A stretch of 12,366 bases of DNA, from assembly GCA_029573925.1 (NCBI GenBank), contig JAKQBV010000097.1, forward strand, positions 1-12,366. The letters are read 5' to 3'. Each line of letters begins with the position of its first letter. Position 1 is the first letter of the stretch. The translations under genes and the position numbers were made by a program. The DNA is from a bacterium. GTDB lineage: Bacteria; UBP15; UBA6099. The notes under the pieces were generated by a model. The model was not told where the DNA came from. It was given only the letters and a program-made list of their open reading frames with translations, and did not search any database. Shown here one piece after another: positions 1 through 8,166 of the stretch.

Positions 1-84
1 GCCGACGTTCACATAAGACGCGTCATGGTTGTGCGTGCCCGCGCTGATGTTCGTCAGCGCCGAGCCGTCTCCTGAAAACGCCGT
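1..84 (-). repeat. Direct repeat copy 2 inside the fibre-like gene
   Basis: This 84 bp stretch matches 499-582 with only a handful of differences over its first 70 bp, most of them synonymous. It encodes GDGSALTNISAGTHNHDA followed by YVNVG. The distance between copies is 498 bp, which is 166 codons, so the repeat keeps the reading frame. The window ends inside this copy. Confidence 0.85.
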
Positions 85-1107
85 CGCGGTTACCGTTCCG
101 GCCACTTGCAGCGCGCTTGACGGCCCGGTCGTGCCTATTCCGACGTATCCTGTGGTTTTCTTGATAGTCAGCCTGTCTCCAGTTCCCAGTTCCTGAATAT
201 AAAAATCATTGTCGATATTCTTCCCCATGCCCCATTTGCCTATTCCTCGATCATAGAAATCTATCGCCGAGTAATAACCATTTGCCAATCCGGAATCAAT
301 GAACAGCACACCGCTTACATCGGCGTCCGCGTCTATCCTAACGCTCTTCTTTATGTTCACGTTTCCAGCGCTGTCTGTGATGCCTCCGCCTGCCAGCGTG
401 ATTGTGCCGCCAGCGTTGTCGAACGTGATATCCCCGCTCGCGCCGCTCATGTTCAGCCCCGCGTTGTTCATTGTCAGCGCGCCCGTCATCGCGTCTCCGC
501 CGACGTTCACATACGCCGCGTCGTGGTTGTGCGTGCCAGCGCTGATATTCGTCAGCGCGGAGCCGTCGCCTTCGAAAGTGGACGCCGTAACAGTTCCGTC
601 GGCGGTCACGTCTCCCGTGAGCGCTAGCGAGCCTGTGATTGTTCCGCCTGTTTTATCCAGCTTTTCGGAGTCAAGTTCCTCTATCGCGCTCTGCGCGTTG
701 GTGGCGGACAAATTGCCGGACGGCGCGAATATCACGTTCGCCGACTTCGTCTGCACCGAATACGCCGCCCCCGCTATCCTCTCTCTCGGCGCGAGCGTCG
801 TTCCCTGCACCACTAACTCCAGATATACCGGATTGTCCCAGTTGATGGTCGATAGGTCGCAGCCCGCAGAGCCGATTGAATGCGAGAATACGCCCTTCGT
901 GACGGTTGCCGTCTGCGCTCCTGAAGAACACAGTTGCGAGCCGCCTGTCAAAGAGTCAAACAGGTTGAACGTTATGCTCTTCGAGCCGTTCACAGCCACC
1001 CCGCTCTCCATCAGGTATCCCTGATAGTCTATCAACTGAGGAACAGCCGCCCGCGCCGCTGCCGACGCGCATAAAACCGCTAAAACAACAATAGATATTT
1101 TTTTCAT
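1..1107 (-). CDS. Secreted phage-tail-fibre-like repeat protein, C-terminus cut off by window edge
   Basis: An open frame runs from an ATG at 1107 to the window edge, giving 369 codons without a stop; the 3' end is outside the window. AAGGAG at 1115-1120 lies 7 nt before the ATG and fixes the start. Residues 1-21 form a signal peptide (MKK, hydrophobic core, ARA before AVPQ), so the product is exported. Residues 22-125 resemble the N-terminal domain often seen in secreted proteins of uncultivated diderms (VPQLIDYQGYL, then short beta strands, then the phrase LAPRERIAGAAYS). From about 150 the sequence turns into Gly/Thr/Asn-rich tail-fibre repeats: KLDKTGGTITGSL, GDAMTGALTMNN, and GYVGIGTTGPSSALQVAG at about 324-341. 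A block at residues 176-203 is repeated at 342-369. In phage fibres and related proteins the GIGTT/L-V-G motif commonly precedes a peptidase S74 intramolecular chaperone, so one may lie beyond the edge (inference). Probably a trimeric surface fibre; binding target unknown. It follows the FecR-domain gene by 50 bp. Confidence 0.85.
   Translation of the reverse strand, partial: MKKISIVVLAVLCASAAARAAVPQLIDYQGYLMESGVAVNGSKSITFNLFDSLTGGSQLCSSGAQTATVTKGVFSHSIGSAGCDLSTINWDNPVYLELVVQGTTLAPRERIAGAAYSVQTKSANVIFAPSGNLSATNAQSAIEELDSEKLDKTGGTITGSLALTGDVTADGTVTASTFEGDGSALTNISAGTHNHDAAYVNVGGDAMTGALTMNNAGLNMSGASGDITFDNAGGTITLAGGGITDSAGNVNIKKSVRIDADADVSGVLFIDSGLANGYYSAIDFYDRGIGKWGMGKNIDNDFYIQELGTGDRLTIKKTTGYVGIGTTGPSSALQVAGTVTATAFSGDGSALTNISAGTHNHDASYVNVG
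499..582 (-). repeat. Direct repeat copy 1 inside the fibre-like gene
   Basis: Partner of the copy at 1-84. It encodes the same GDGSALTNISAGTHNHDA block (residues 176-203) and continues into GGDAMTGALTM. In fibre proteins such blocks recur as modules between variable beta-structured segments. Confidence 0.85.
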
Positions 1108-1114
1108 AACCTGA

Positions 1115-1120
1115 CTCCTT
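1115..1120 (-). promoter_or_regulatory. Ribosome binding site of the fibre-like gene
   Basis: AAGGAG on the minus strand, 7 nt before the ATG at 1107. This strong Shine-Dalgarno match supports the start of a gene whose 3' end is not visible. Confidence 0.8.
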
Positions 1121-1157
1121 CCAATTATGGCTTCGCGTCAACCTTTTCCGAATTGTC

Positions 1158-3551
1158 TCAACCGCCCGGCTCTTCCGGCGGCCCCGGGGGCGACTCTTCG
1201 ACTATCACGATAGACGCTGTTCCGGCTGCGCTTCCCCGCCTTGCCGTAATCACTGCGGTTCCAGCAGATGACCCTGTCGTATATGTCGCCTCAGCCAGCC
1301 CTTCCGATGTTGTCGCCACCGCGTCAACTTCTCCCGAACTCGCGAGCAAAGTTATCATCGTTCCGTCTTTTACCGGATTGTATGCCGAGTCGCGCACTTC
1401 CAGATATATCGTCGCGGTGTCCGCCCTGTTCGCTTTTAGTTGAGATTCCGACGCGCGGACTGATATATGCGCCGCAACATCCGTGTGCCTTAAAAACGTG
1501 TCCGCGTCGGACACTGTCAGCAGTCTCCATCCCTCGTCGTCCAAGTCGAACACAAATGTCCCTGTATGCGTATAACCCGCCGTGTTTCTGTCCGCGTCCC
1601 AGTTGAACATCACACGCCCCGTGTTCCCGCTCACTGTCGTCGAAACCACTAGATACCGGATATACACCGTCGACTGTTCCATAAATTTGGCGTTCAGCGA
1701 ATAATCGAGGCGAGAGAGGTCCTCGATGGATTCCACAGGGGAAGAGAACCTGCTTGAAACGCCGTCAATGATTCCTCCGGCGTTTTTATCCCTGTAGGCC
1801 GCCATGAGCGCGTCAAAATCGATCCTCAGCAATTCCTCATCCGTTTTGTCTATGTATTCAACTTCAACTGTCGCAGTCATGGCGGACTCCTGCCCGTCAT
1901 CGTCCGCCGCTCTGGCGACTATCTCATACGTCCCGTCCCTCGGAACGAAGGAATATGACCAGAATCCGCCTCCGCTCGCCCTGTTCCACGCCGTTCCATC
2001 GTTCAAGCTCACGTCCACTCTTGAAATATCGCAACGGGGCGAATCTGCCGCTCCCTCAATACTCATTCTTCCGTTCGTCAGACGCGATTTGTTCAGTTTC
2101 ATTCGTCCGCCGAATGTCGGAGCCTGCCTGTTCGCTATTGTCTGCAACGACACGTTTGGCGGCTCGACGTTCTTTTCCATTTCCATCCTGAATTCATATG
2201 CGGCCGAGACAGCGCCCGTCTCGTCCACTGCCCAGATTTTTATCGGCCATGTCCCCGCCTTTTCCACTGCCGCCGTGTATGACCAACTCTTTTTTCCATC
2301 CGCCTGATATGTCTCTTCGTCTTCGTCTTCAATCTTTATCATAACTTTTTCGACCGGACCGCATCCGTCTTCGGCGGTCCCGATAAACATTACTTGCATC
2401 GGGCCGCATTCATAGAAATCCAGCGACGGCCTAGAACCCGGAAGTATGTTCGTTTCATTTGCGGAGACTTTTATGATTCTTGGCGGAGTGGCGCAAGCCG
2501 TCGGCTCCTCGGAAACTGCTTCGGGCGTTGCGGAAGACGCCGCCGCCGCTTCCGCCTTCGCTTCCGACGCCGCAAACTGCACTGTGACAGCGGCAGAAAC
2601 AGATATCTCATACTCTTCCGCATCTTCTTCCGGTTCGTCCCCCTGCCCCGAAAAATCTTCATCGGGTTGCGAGGCAACCAGTATCGGGGCAAGGTCGGGC
2701 ATCTCCTGCGCGGATTCCTCTTCTTGCTTAGTCGCATTAAACTGAACGGTTACGCCGCTGGAAATGGAAACGACGCTCTCTTCTCCGGATTCTTCCTCCG
2801 CTCCTGCCGCAGCAGGCGCGGACGTCTCTCCGGTTTGAACAATTTTCTGTTGCGCCTCAGGCCGCTCTCGTTCAGGCATGCAGGAATGCGTCGCCATATC
2901 AAAATCCGCTACGTCCGCTTCAAACAATGACATTGAGTCGTCCGCGAACAAACCTATCGCCCTTTGCCCGTGAACAAGCGGAAACTTGACCGAGGCGTCT
3001 AGCGTTGACGTCAAATAAGCGTCCCCGCTAAGCACATCAACGCACCCTCCGTTTTCCTCTACTTCGACAAACACGGACGCGTTTCTTGCCCGGAACGCCG
3101 CGTTTCCGGCTTTGATTACAAATTGCGCCGCTCCTTCTTCGTCTTCCGCCCGCAAAAACGCGCGCCCGGCTTCCAGACTCATCGCGATTGATTTCAGCCC
3201 GTTCTTTTCCACTATGTCGAACACCACTTCAGTCATCGGCAGGATATCGACAGCGCCGCCTTTGGCAAAAACAGCTTGCGCAGCCGAATTGGACAACGTT
3301 TTCACCGATGCGCCCGGTTCTATTGCTTCTCCTTCCGCCGCCGCTCGCCAGATCGCTTCCCCCTTTTGCCGTATCAGCGTTTTACCTTCTATATTTGCAA
3401 GTTTCGCGATTGCGTCAGCCGCGAACGCCGTCCGGGAACACGCCGGCGCTAACGTCAACAGCGCGGCCGCCGCTATCATCGCGGCCACCCCCGCTCTCCC
3501 TCGCATATATCCACGCCTTTGTCCGTTGTTCCCGTTCGTCTTCAATCGCAT
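1158..3551 (-). CDS. Secreted FecR-domain protein with Ig-like, NTF2-like and Big_1-type domains
   Basis: A 797-residue exported multi-domain protein. Residues 16-45 form a signal peptide (hydrophobic stretch from about 21, AFA before ADA). Residues 50-215 look like a FecR domain: an early segment on a metal- or polymer-binding style fold (EGKTLIRQKGEAIWRAA), then paired strands (AQAVFAKGGAVDILPMTEVVF, in which the ribbon is typical) and HGQR near 194. Here it is free of a sigma-factor partner, so classical FecR signalling is not implied. Residues 230-352 are an acidic/Ala-rich linker with two VTVQF segments. Residues 356-460 and 464-567 look like two Ig-like domains. Residues 570-685 fit an NTF2-like fold (DFDALMAAYRDKN, late GWRLLTVSDADTF). 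Residues 690-785 fit an invasin-type Big_1 domain, followed by a Pro/Glu/Gly tail. The ATG at 3551 has GGAG only 2 nt away; an ATG at 3506 (residue 16) gives a more compact signal peptide and may be the real start. It lies 10 bp after the barrel gene. Probable cell-surface or periplasmic adaptor; exact role unknown. Confidence 0.85.
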   Translation of the reverse strand: MRLKTNGNNGQRRGYMRGRAGVAAMIAAAALLTLAPACSRTAFAADAIAKLANIEGKTLIRQKGEAIWRAAAEGEAIEPGASVKTLSNSAAQAVFAKGGAVDILPMTEVVFDIVEKNGLKSIAMSLEAGRAFLRAEDEEGAAQFVIKAGNAAFRARNASVFVEVEENGGCVDVLSGDAYLTSTLDASVKFPLVHGQRAIGLFADDSMSLFEADVADFDMATHSCMPERERPEAQQKIVQTGETSAPAAAGAEEESGEESVVSISSGVTVQFNATKQEEESAQEMPDLAPILVASQPDEDFSGQGDEPEEDAEEYEISVSAAVTVQFAASEAKAEAAAASSATPEAVSEEPTACATPPRIIKVSANETNILPGSRPSLDFYECGPMQVMFIGTAEDGCGPVEKVMIKIEDEDEETYQADGKKSWSYTAAVEKAGTWPIKIWAVDETGAVSAAYEFRMEMEKNVEPPNVSLQTIANRQAPTFGGRMKLNKSRLTNGRMSIEGAADSPRCDISRVDVSLNDGTAWNRASGGGFWSYSFVPRDGTYEIVARAADDDGQESAMTATVEVEYIDKTDEELLRIDFDALMAAYRDKNAGGIIDGVSSRFSSPVESIEDLSRLDYSLNAKFMEQSTVYIRYLVVSTTVSGNTGRVMFNWDADRNTAGYTHTGTFVFDLDDEGWRLLTVSDADTFLRHTDVAAHISVRASESQLKANRADTATIYLEVRDSAYNPVKDGTMITLLASSGEVDAVATTSEGLAEATYTTGSSAGTAVITARRGSAAGTASIVIVEESPPGPPEEPGG

Positions 3552-3561
3552 TTCTCCCGCG

Positions 3562-5517
3562 CTATCTTACATAGCTGTATTTCAAGCCTATTCTGTTTTC
3601 GTTGTGCGCCGCATAGTTGTGAAACCCGTATGTGATTGCTATCTCGCTGTCGTTGATGTTGTCCAACAACCTGTAATCCGCCTCCACGCAGTTGCGGTCA
3701 TATTCCGTCCCGTTGTAATACCTCTCGAAAGTCAGCCCCACATCGTTCCACTCTTTCAGTTCATACTCGAAGCGCGCCCTGTAGAACCGGCTTATAGGCG
3801 TCTGGTTCGGATTCCTCTTTTCCTGTCTGAATTGGAATGTTCCAGTCAGCCTGTCCGTCAGTTTCGATGTCGCCTGCGCCTTGAAGTTCGTCCTGAAATT
3901 CAGGTCGCCCTGATAGCTTTTCTGAACACGCCTGTCGAAATTCAACGCCAGTTTTGTTCCGCCGAACCAGTCGGACACGGAGAACTGACGCGACTCCGTG
4001 AGCTTTGAGCCGGTCGCGTTCCTCGCCTTCTCATTGCTCAAGTTCATTGCGAGCTTCATTTTCTTTCGCGCCGCGAACGGCTGCGATGATATCTGAAAAG
4101 GAATGGTCTCAGTGTTTTCTCCCAAGTATAAAACGCTCTTCCCTCCGGTGGTGGCTATCGTCCTCGGATTCAGCCGCGCGCTGACGAACGCCGAAAACTC
4201 CCTTCGGCCGGGAGTGAAAAACGCCGTTTCCGACACAAACTCGTTGCCGATCTGCTCGTAGTTCCCTATAAACATCAGGTTTCGCGCCGTCCGCTTCACG
4301 TCTATCCTCGTCGCGTCCGCCCTTCTGCTTTCTCCATGAAAAACCCTGTCGGCGCTCATCGCCCGCTCAACGCTCACATTGAAAGGTTTGGTCTCGTATC
4401 CAACCGTGAATGTCGTCACGCTGTTTTCGTGCCGGTCAGTTATTTCAGGGTATCTGACATCGTCTATCCTCGCGTGCGTCGCCGAATATCTCCACGCGGC
4501 CCCGGCTCGTTTCTCCACCCTCGCGGCAATCACATTCCGGGTGTACAACGACTCGTAAAGCCTCTTGGGCGTCCTTCCAATCATGACTGAGGTCGTTATC
4601 CCGCCGCTAGTCCTCCCATATTGAAATCCTTGCATCTGATAGTTTCTCATCACGAACCGGGATATCTTCGGGTTCAGGTCGTAAAACTTCAACAGCGTGT
4701 TGCCCCGCGTCGCGTCCACCGTAAAACTGTTCACTTCGCCCTGCCGGAAATCGCCGTTCGTCGTGCTCGATGTTCTCAGCGCGGCCGAGATTCCGTATCC
4801 GTTCGCCAACTCCCCGACCGCCCTCAGGTTGAACTTATTGTATCCGTCGGATTCCGGCTGTATGCTGCTCTTGGCGGCGTCTCCTGATATCTTGTTGTTC
4901 TTGTATTCAAATGAATTTTCGTAAGTGTATTGAAAGGGAGCGGGCTTTCTCGCGGGAGCCGCTTCCGGCTCAACCGCAACTTTTTGAGGCTCTTCGATTT
5001 TCGTCGGTTCAGCTTCCGGCAAAAACAACAATTCCGGAATCTGCTCTATAAAAGCCGACCGGGATTCTTTAGAAATAAACTTGTTCCCGTCGGCATATTC
5101 GGCGTCATACCCAATTTCCTGAAAGAGAATCGCGGCTGGAACCGCCAGCCACGGGCCGAGCATGAACGGCGCGCCCCGCAACGCCCTTTCCGCTCCGCCC
5201 GCCACATATACGGACGCTCCCTGCGTGAACGCCAGCGACACTCCCGGCATCGTCACTTTTGCCGCCGCGCGCCCCCCGTCATCGTAATACTCGAACTCCG
5301 CCCCCAGCGCCGCCGCCAGATCGTCCGTCAACGGCACGTACAACTCTCCACCACGCGTCGCGGGCGCGACATCCAGTATTATCTCCGTGTTGTCAACGAT
5401 TATTGCTGAGGAGCTTCCCGATTCAACATAAGTTTGGGCGCGCGCGGTCGAAAAATAGAACAACCCCACAGCCACAAACAAATATACGCAATTCTTGGGG
5501 ATTCGCATCATCATCAT
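3562..5517 (-). CDS. Outer-membrane beta-barrel protein with N-terminal copper-amine-oxidase-N-like domain
   Basis: A 651-residue protein from the ATG at 5517. Residues 1-27 are a signal peptide (RIPKN, hydrophobic core, TARA before QT). Residues 38-151 hold two half-repeats like the copper amine oxidase N-terminal (stalk) domain: LYVPL at 59-63 then LGAEFEYYDDG, and LAVP at 124-127 then IGYDAEYADG. That domain name is historical and implies no oxidase activity. Residues 168-193 are a Pro/Glu-rich linker. From about 196 to the end the protein is rich in alternating aromatic/polar strands with short charged turns, as in outer-membrane barrels of 14 or more strands; it ends KYSYVR, so the usual terminal aromatic is two residues inside the end. 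Upstream an in-frame TTG at 5544 would add nine residues, but the next codons are four ATGs in a row at 5517, 5514, 5511 and 5508, which is where the signal peptide begins. First gene of a three-gene unit. It could anchor or export the two secreted proteins that follow (inference). Family of the barrel not recognised. Confidence 0.8.
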   Translation of the reverse strand: MMMMRIPKNCVYLFVAVGLFYFSTARAQTYVESGSSSAIIVDNTEIILDVAPATRGGELYVPLTDDLAAALGAEFEYYDDGGRAAAKVTMPGVSLAFTQGASVYVAGGAERALRGAPFMLGPWLAVPAAILFQEIGYDAEYADGNKFISKESRSAFIEQIPELLFLPEAEPTKIEEPQKVAVEPEAAPARKPAPFQYTYENSFEYKNNKISGDAAKSSIQPESDGYNKFNLRAVGELANGYGISAALRTSSTTNGDFRQGEVNSFTVDATRGNTLLKFYDLNPKISRFVMRNYQMQGFQYGRTSGGITTSVMIGRTPKRLYESLYTRNVIAARVEKRAGAAWRYSATHARIDDVRYPEITDRHENSVTTFTVGYETKPFNVSVERAMSADRVFHGESRRADATRIDVKRTARNLMFIGNYEQIGNEFVSETAFFTPGRREFSAFVSARLNPRTIATTGGKSVLYLGENTETIPFQISSQPFAARKKMKLAMNLSNEKARNATGSKLTESRQFSVSDWFGGTKLALNFDRRVQKSYQGDLNFRTNFKAQATSKLTDRLTGTFQFRQEKRNPNQTPISRFYRARFEYELKEWNDVGLTFERYYNGTEYDRNCVEADYRLLDNINDSEIAITYGFHNYAAHNENRIGLKYSYVR

Positions 5518-5544
5518 TCCATCATTCCGTAAACGAATATTCAA

Positions 5545-5718
5545 CTGCGCATAAAATATATCATATTTATATTATTTGTATATATATTTCATTGTGATTT
5601 TTGTCATTTTTTGAATCTCGAAGTTTGCTATTTGTTGTTCAAATCAAAACAACCGCTTTTCCTGCTCTGATTCTCCACTCCGCGACGAAAAACCGGTTTC
5701 TTTTGCTGCCAAATTTTT
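5545..5718. other. Intergenic region with AT-rich island
   Basis: This 174 bp gap separates the YfhO-family gene from the envelope operon. The part from about 5551 to 5620 is almost entirely A and T, in sharp contrast to the GC-rich genes on both sides, and carries the putative promoter. A 10 bp palindrome AAACCGGTTT lies at 5690-5699. I see no convincing terminator or small gene. Confidence 0.6.
5579..5607 (-). promoter_or_regulatory. Putative sigma-70 promoter of the envelope operon
   Basis: On the minus strand ATGACA (5602-5607) and TATATA (5579-5584) are separated by 17 bp, which puts transcription start near 5572 and gives a leader of about 55 nt before the ATG at 5517. The hexamers match the consensus at five and four of six positions. 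The region is so AT-rich that other -10 choices are possible. Confidence 0.4.
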
Positions 5719-8112
5719 CTATCGTTTTTTTCTGGTTCGGGGTTCAGGACGCAACATCGGCAGAACAATTAAAACCAATAAAGAAGCGGCCGCCGCAGCG
5801 GTGGAAACGACGCTCCCAATGGCAACAGACGCGGGCTTGTATGTGAACACGATATGGTTTTCGCCCGCTTCCAGAGGAACGGCGCGGAACACGTAATTGG
5901 CGGTGTAGATCGGGGCCGGACGCCCGTTGACGGCGACCTTCCAACCGGGCGCGTTCGCCTCCGACGCGACCAGCATGCCCGCCTTGCCTGCCACTGCCGT
6001 GAACGACACTAAATCAGGGCTGTAATAAAAGTATTTTATCAGCAGCGGAACCCTTCCGATACGGTCGGGAGACGCCGCAGGCGGCGGTGGCGACGGGAGC
6101 GCGCCGCCTTTGAACTCCAGCGAGTCAAGAAGAACCGCCGCGCCGGGGTCGAAGTCCCTTGACATCATGGCTTCAAACACCTCATCAGGGCCGTCCAGCG
6201 CGCGCCAATCATCCACAATAAAAAACCGAGGCAGCGCGCTTTCATTTATCGTCAACCGCGCGTCCCTCGCTATCATCCTCCTGAACTGCGGGTCGTCGTA
6301 GTCTGCGGGCCATTCCTCGGACATCGCGTACTTCACATTCATCAGGTTGAGTATCGGAGCGCGAAATCGCATCACATCCATCGGAACGGGCGCGGTTCCG
6401 TCAGCCGCTCCGCGAAAATCCTCCGATATCGCGTCCAATATTTTTGCGTACCGCCCGGTGGACGCGTCGAGCCTGCCCCTGATGTCGAACAAACCGTAAA
6501 CCGACGCAGCGTCCGGCTTGAACACGCCGGGGTCGCCGACGCCGTGTATCCGGAAAAGGCTTCGGTCCGCCTGAAAAAGGTCCGTCACCGCTGTCGGCGG
6601 AAACAACTCCTGCGGCTTGGTCGTCGGATTGAGCCACGACGCCCATAAGCCTATGTCCACAATTATGATTGCCACGGCCAGAATCCATCTGAAAGGCGCG
6701 CGGAAGAAACCGGCTGTCAGAATAGCCGCGCCCGCCGCCGCGAACGCTCCCCACCTCGCCGCGCCTGACGCTATCGCCAACGCGCCCGCCCTCTCCGCTC
6801 CGTCCCCTGCGGGAGCGAATGCAGCCGCGCCTAAAAACGCCGCAAGCGCCGCCGCGCACACGATGAGCGGCAACGCCATCTTCGATGCTCGCTCCCTGAA
6901 ACCTCCGTCCTTCTCCACCGCCGTCCATCCGAAACCAGCCAGCGCGGACACGCAGAATGAGAAAACAAACAAAGCCTCGCGCGGCTGCGGCATGTGCCGC
7001 CACGGGATGATAAGCGCGATTATGCTGAGCGGCGAGCCGAGAGCCACAATCACTGACACGACGGCGGCCCCCGCAAAATACCACCTTGTCCGACCCGATC
7101 CTCGAAAAACAGCGATAGCGGCCATTATCAGCGGGAGCGCGCCCGCGTACGCGCACATCGTCATGTAATCCATTTCCCCGCGATATCCGCCCGCCGCCGG
7201 GTTGCCGTATATGTCCGGCGCGAACACCATCGCAAGATGCTTAATGTCAAACGGAGACATCACTATGTCCGCCAGCGCGCCCGGCTGCGACGCCGCCCTC
7301 ATTATCGCGTCCGCCGACGGCATGGTCTGAACCGAAGCTATCCCCGCCGCCACAACCACCGACACGGCCCACGCCGCCGCCGCAAAACCTTTGTCTTTTC
7401 CTGAAGTGAAAAATTTAAACGCGGCATACAGGACTACAAAAAGTTGGGACATCATGCCGACCTGCGGGCTGGCGGCCAGAAAAGGCATCGCCCCGGCCAC
7501 TCCGCTCAAAACGGCGAACGCCGCTTTCCTCCTCTTGAGAGACAACTCGTATAGACACACCATCAGAGGCAGCCACACCCCGGCCCGCAAAAGATGCGGC
7601 GACATCATCCTTGTGGCCAGCCAGCCGTTGAACATGAAAACGACGCCTGTCACGGTGGCGGCCCGGAACCCCATGCCCAGCGCTCGCCCCATACAGAAAG
7701 CGAACAGCCCTCCGAGCGCGACATGCGCCACCGCCCCCCAGTTCACCGCCTCTATCGCCGCGCCAGCCAGATAGAACGGCGCGTTCAACGGATAGAACAT
7801 CCCGGCTTCTCCGGAGGTCGCGAACGGCGCGCCGCACATCGCGTGCGGATTCCACATCGGGACAGTCCCGGCCCCTATCCACCTTGCCGCGTGGAGATAC
7901 GCCGGGAAGAAAGCCGTCGCTGATTCCTCAAGCTCAGGGTTGCCTACTTTCGCGCTCGTCCCTTCCCCGCCGGGAGCGCTCCACGGCGCGTGGCGAGCTA
8001 AAGCGTCCGCGGCAATAAAATTCTCGCCACGAAACGCCACGCCCCGGAAAAACCAGAGCGAGACTACTAGGAAAAAGAATAAGATAGGACCCCGCATCCT
8101 TTGCGTCGTCAC
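5719..8112 (-). CDS. YfhO-family polytopic membrane protein (GT-C glycosyltransferase-like)
   Basis: A 797-residue integral membrane protein. The N-terminal part has a membrane segment at 9-28, an acidic site in the first outer loop (AADALARHAPW, near residue 36) and the family signature PMWNPH at 85-90, GAPF at 94-97 and FYPLN at 106-110. About a dozen hydrophobic segments follow to about residue 500. The MDVMRFRAPILNLMNVKYAM phrase, where YfhO proteins have their conserved LLNVKY, starts the large non-cytoplasmic domain. Residues 720-758 (APGWKVAVNGRP, then YVFRAVPLEAGENHIVFTY) are the typical beta-rich end, followed by a last membrane segment at about 763-785 and a basic tail. YfhO proteins of Gram-positive bacteria transfer sugars from a polyprenyl-phosphate carrier to cell-wall polymers; the acceptor in this diderm is unknown. 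The start is GTG at 8112 because GAGG lies 8 nt upstream; an ATG at 8097 has no well-spaced site. It follows the nitroreductase gene by 54 bp. Confidence 0.88.
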   Translation of the reverse strand: MTTQRMRGPILFFFLVVSLWFFRGVAFRGENFIAADALARHAPWSAPGGEGTSAKVGNPELEESATAFFPAYLHAARWIGAGTVPMWNPHAMCGAPFATSGEAGMFYPLNAPFYLAGAAIEAVNWGAVAHVALGGLFAFCMGRALGMGFRAATVTGVVFMFNGWLATRMMSPHLLRAGVWLPLMVCLYELSLKRRKAAFAVLSGVAGAMPFLAASPQVGMMSQLFVVLYAAFKFFTSGKDKGFAAAAWAVSVVVAAGIASVQTMPSADAIMRAASQPGALADIVMSPFDIKHLAMVFAPDIYGNPAAGGYRGEMDYMTMCAYAGALPLIMAAIAVFRGSGRTRWYFAGAAVVSVIVALGSPLSIIALIIPWRHMPQPREALFVFSFCVSALAGFGWTAVEKDGGFRERASKMALPLIVCAAALAAFLGAAAFAPAGDGAERAGALAIASGAARWGAFAAAGAAILTAGFFRAPFRWILAVAIIIVDIGLWASWLNPTTKPQELFPPTAVTDLFQADRSLFRIHGVGDPGVFKPDAASVYGLFDIRGRLDASTGRYAKILDAISEDFRGAADGTAPVPMDVMRFRAPILNLMNVKYAMSEEWPADYDDPQFRRMIARDARLTINESALPRFFIVDDWRALDGPDEVFEAMMSRDFDPGAAVLLDSLEFKGGALPSPPPPAASPDRIGRVPLLIKYFYYSPDLVSFTAVAGKAGMLVASEANAPGWKVAVNGRPAPIYTANYVFRAVPLEAGENHIVFTYKPASVAIGSVVSTAAAAASLLVLIVLPMLRPEPRTRKKR

Positions 8113-8120
8113 GAAAACAA

Positions 8121-8124
8121 CCTC
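8121..8124 (-). promoter_or_regulatory. Ribosome binding site deciding the GTG start of the YfhO-family gene
   Basis: GAGG on the minus strand lies 8 nt before the GTG at 8112. For the alternative ATG at 8097 the nearest purine run (AAGG) touches the codon directly, so the GTG start is preferred. Confidence 0.5.
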
Positions 8125-8166
8125 GATGCCGCGTATTCGACAATTTGCCGCGCGGGCGGCCCCGCG

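Noticed and set aside
299..1024. Plus-strand open frame of 241 codons
   Set aside because: It lies antisense to the fibre-like gene, whose frame has a signal peptide, a strong ribosome binding site and recognisable repeats. The plus-strand product is a Ser/Pro/Ala shadow.
3426..3440. Possible lipobox (LAPAC) in the FecR-domain protein
   Set aside because: The residue before the last Ala is Pro and the -3 position is Ala, which does not fit a lipobox; AFA followed by ADA is a better signal peptidase I site.
5690..5699. AAACCGGTTT palindrome as terminator of the YfhO-family gene
   Set aside because: With no loop between the arms only a few weak A-T pairs could form, and no clear T-run of terminator type follows; at most an operator-like palindrome.
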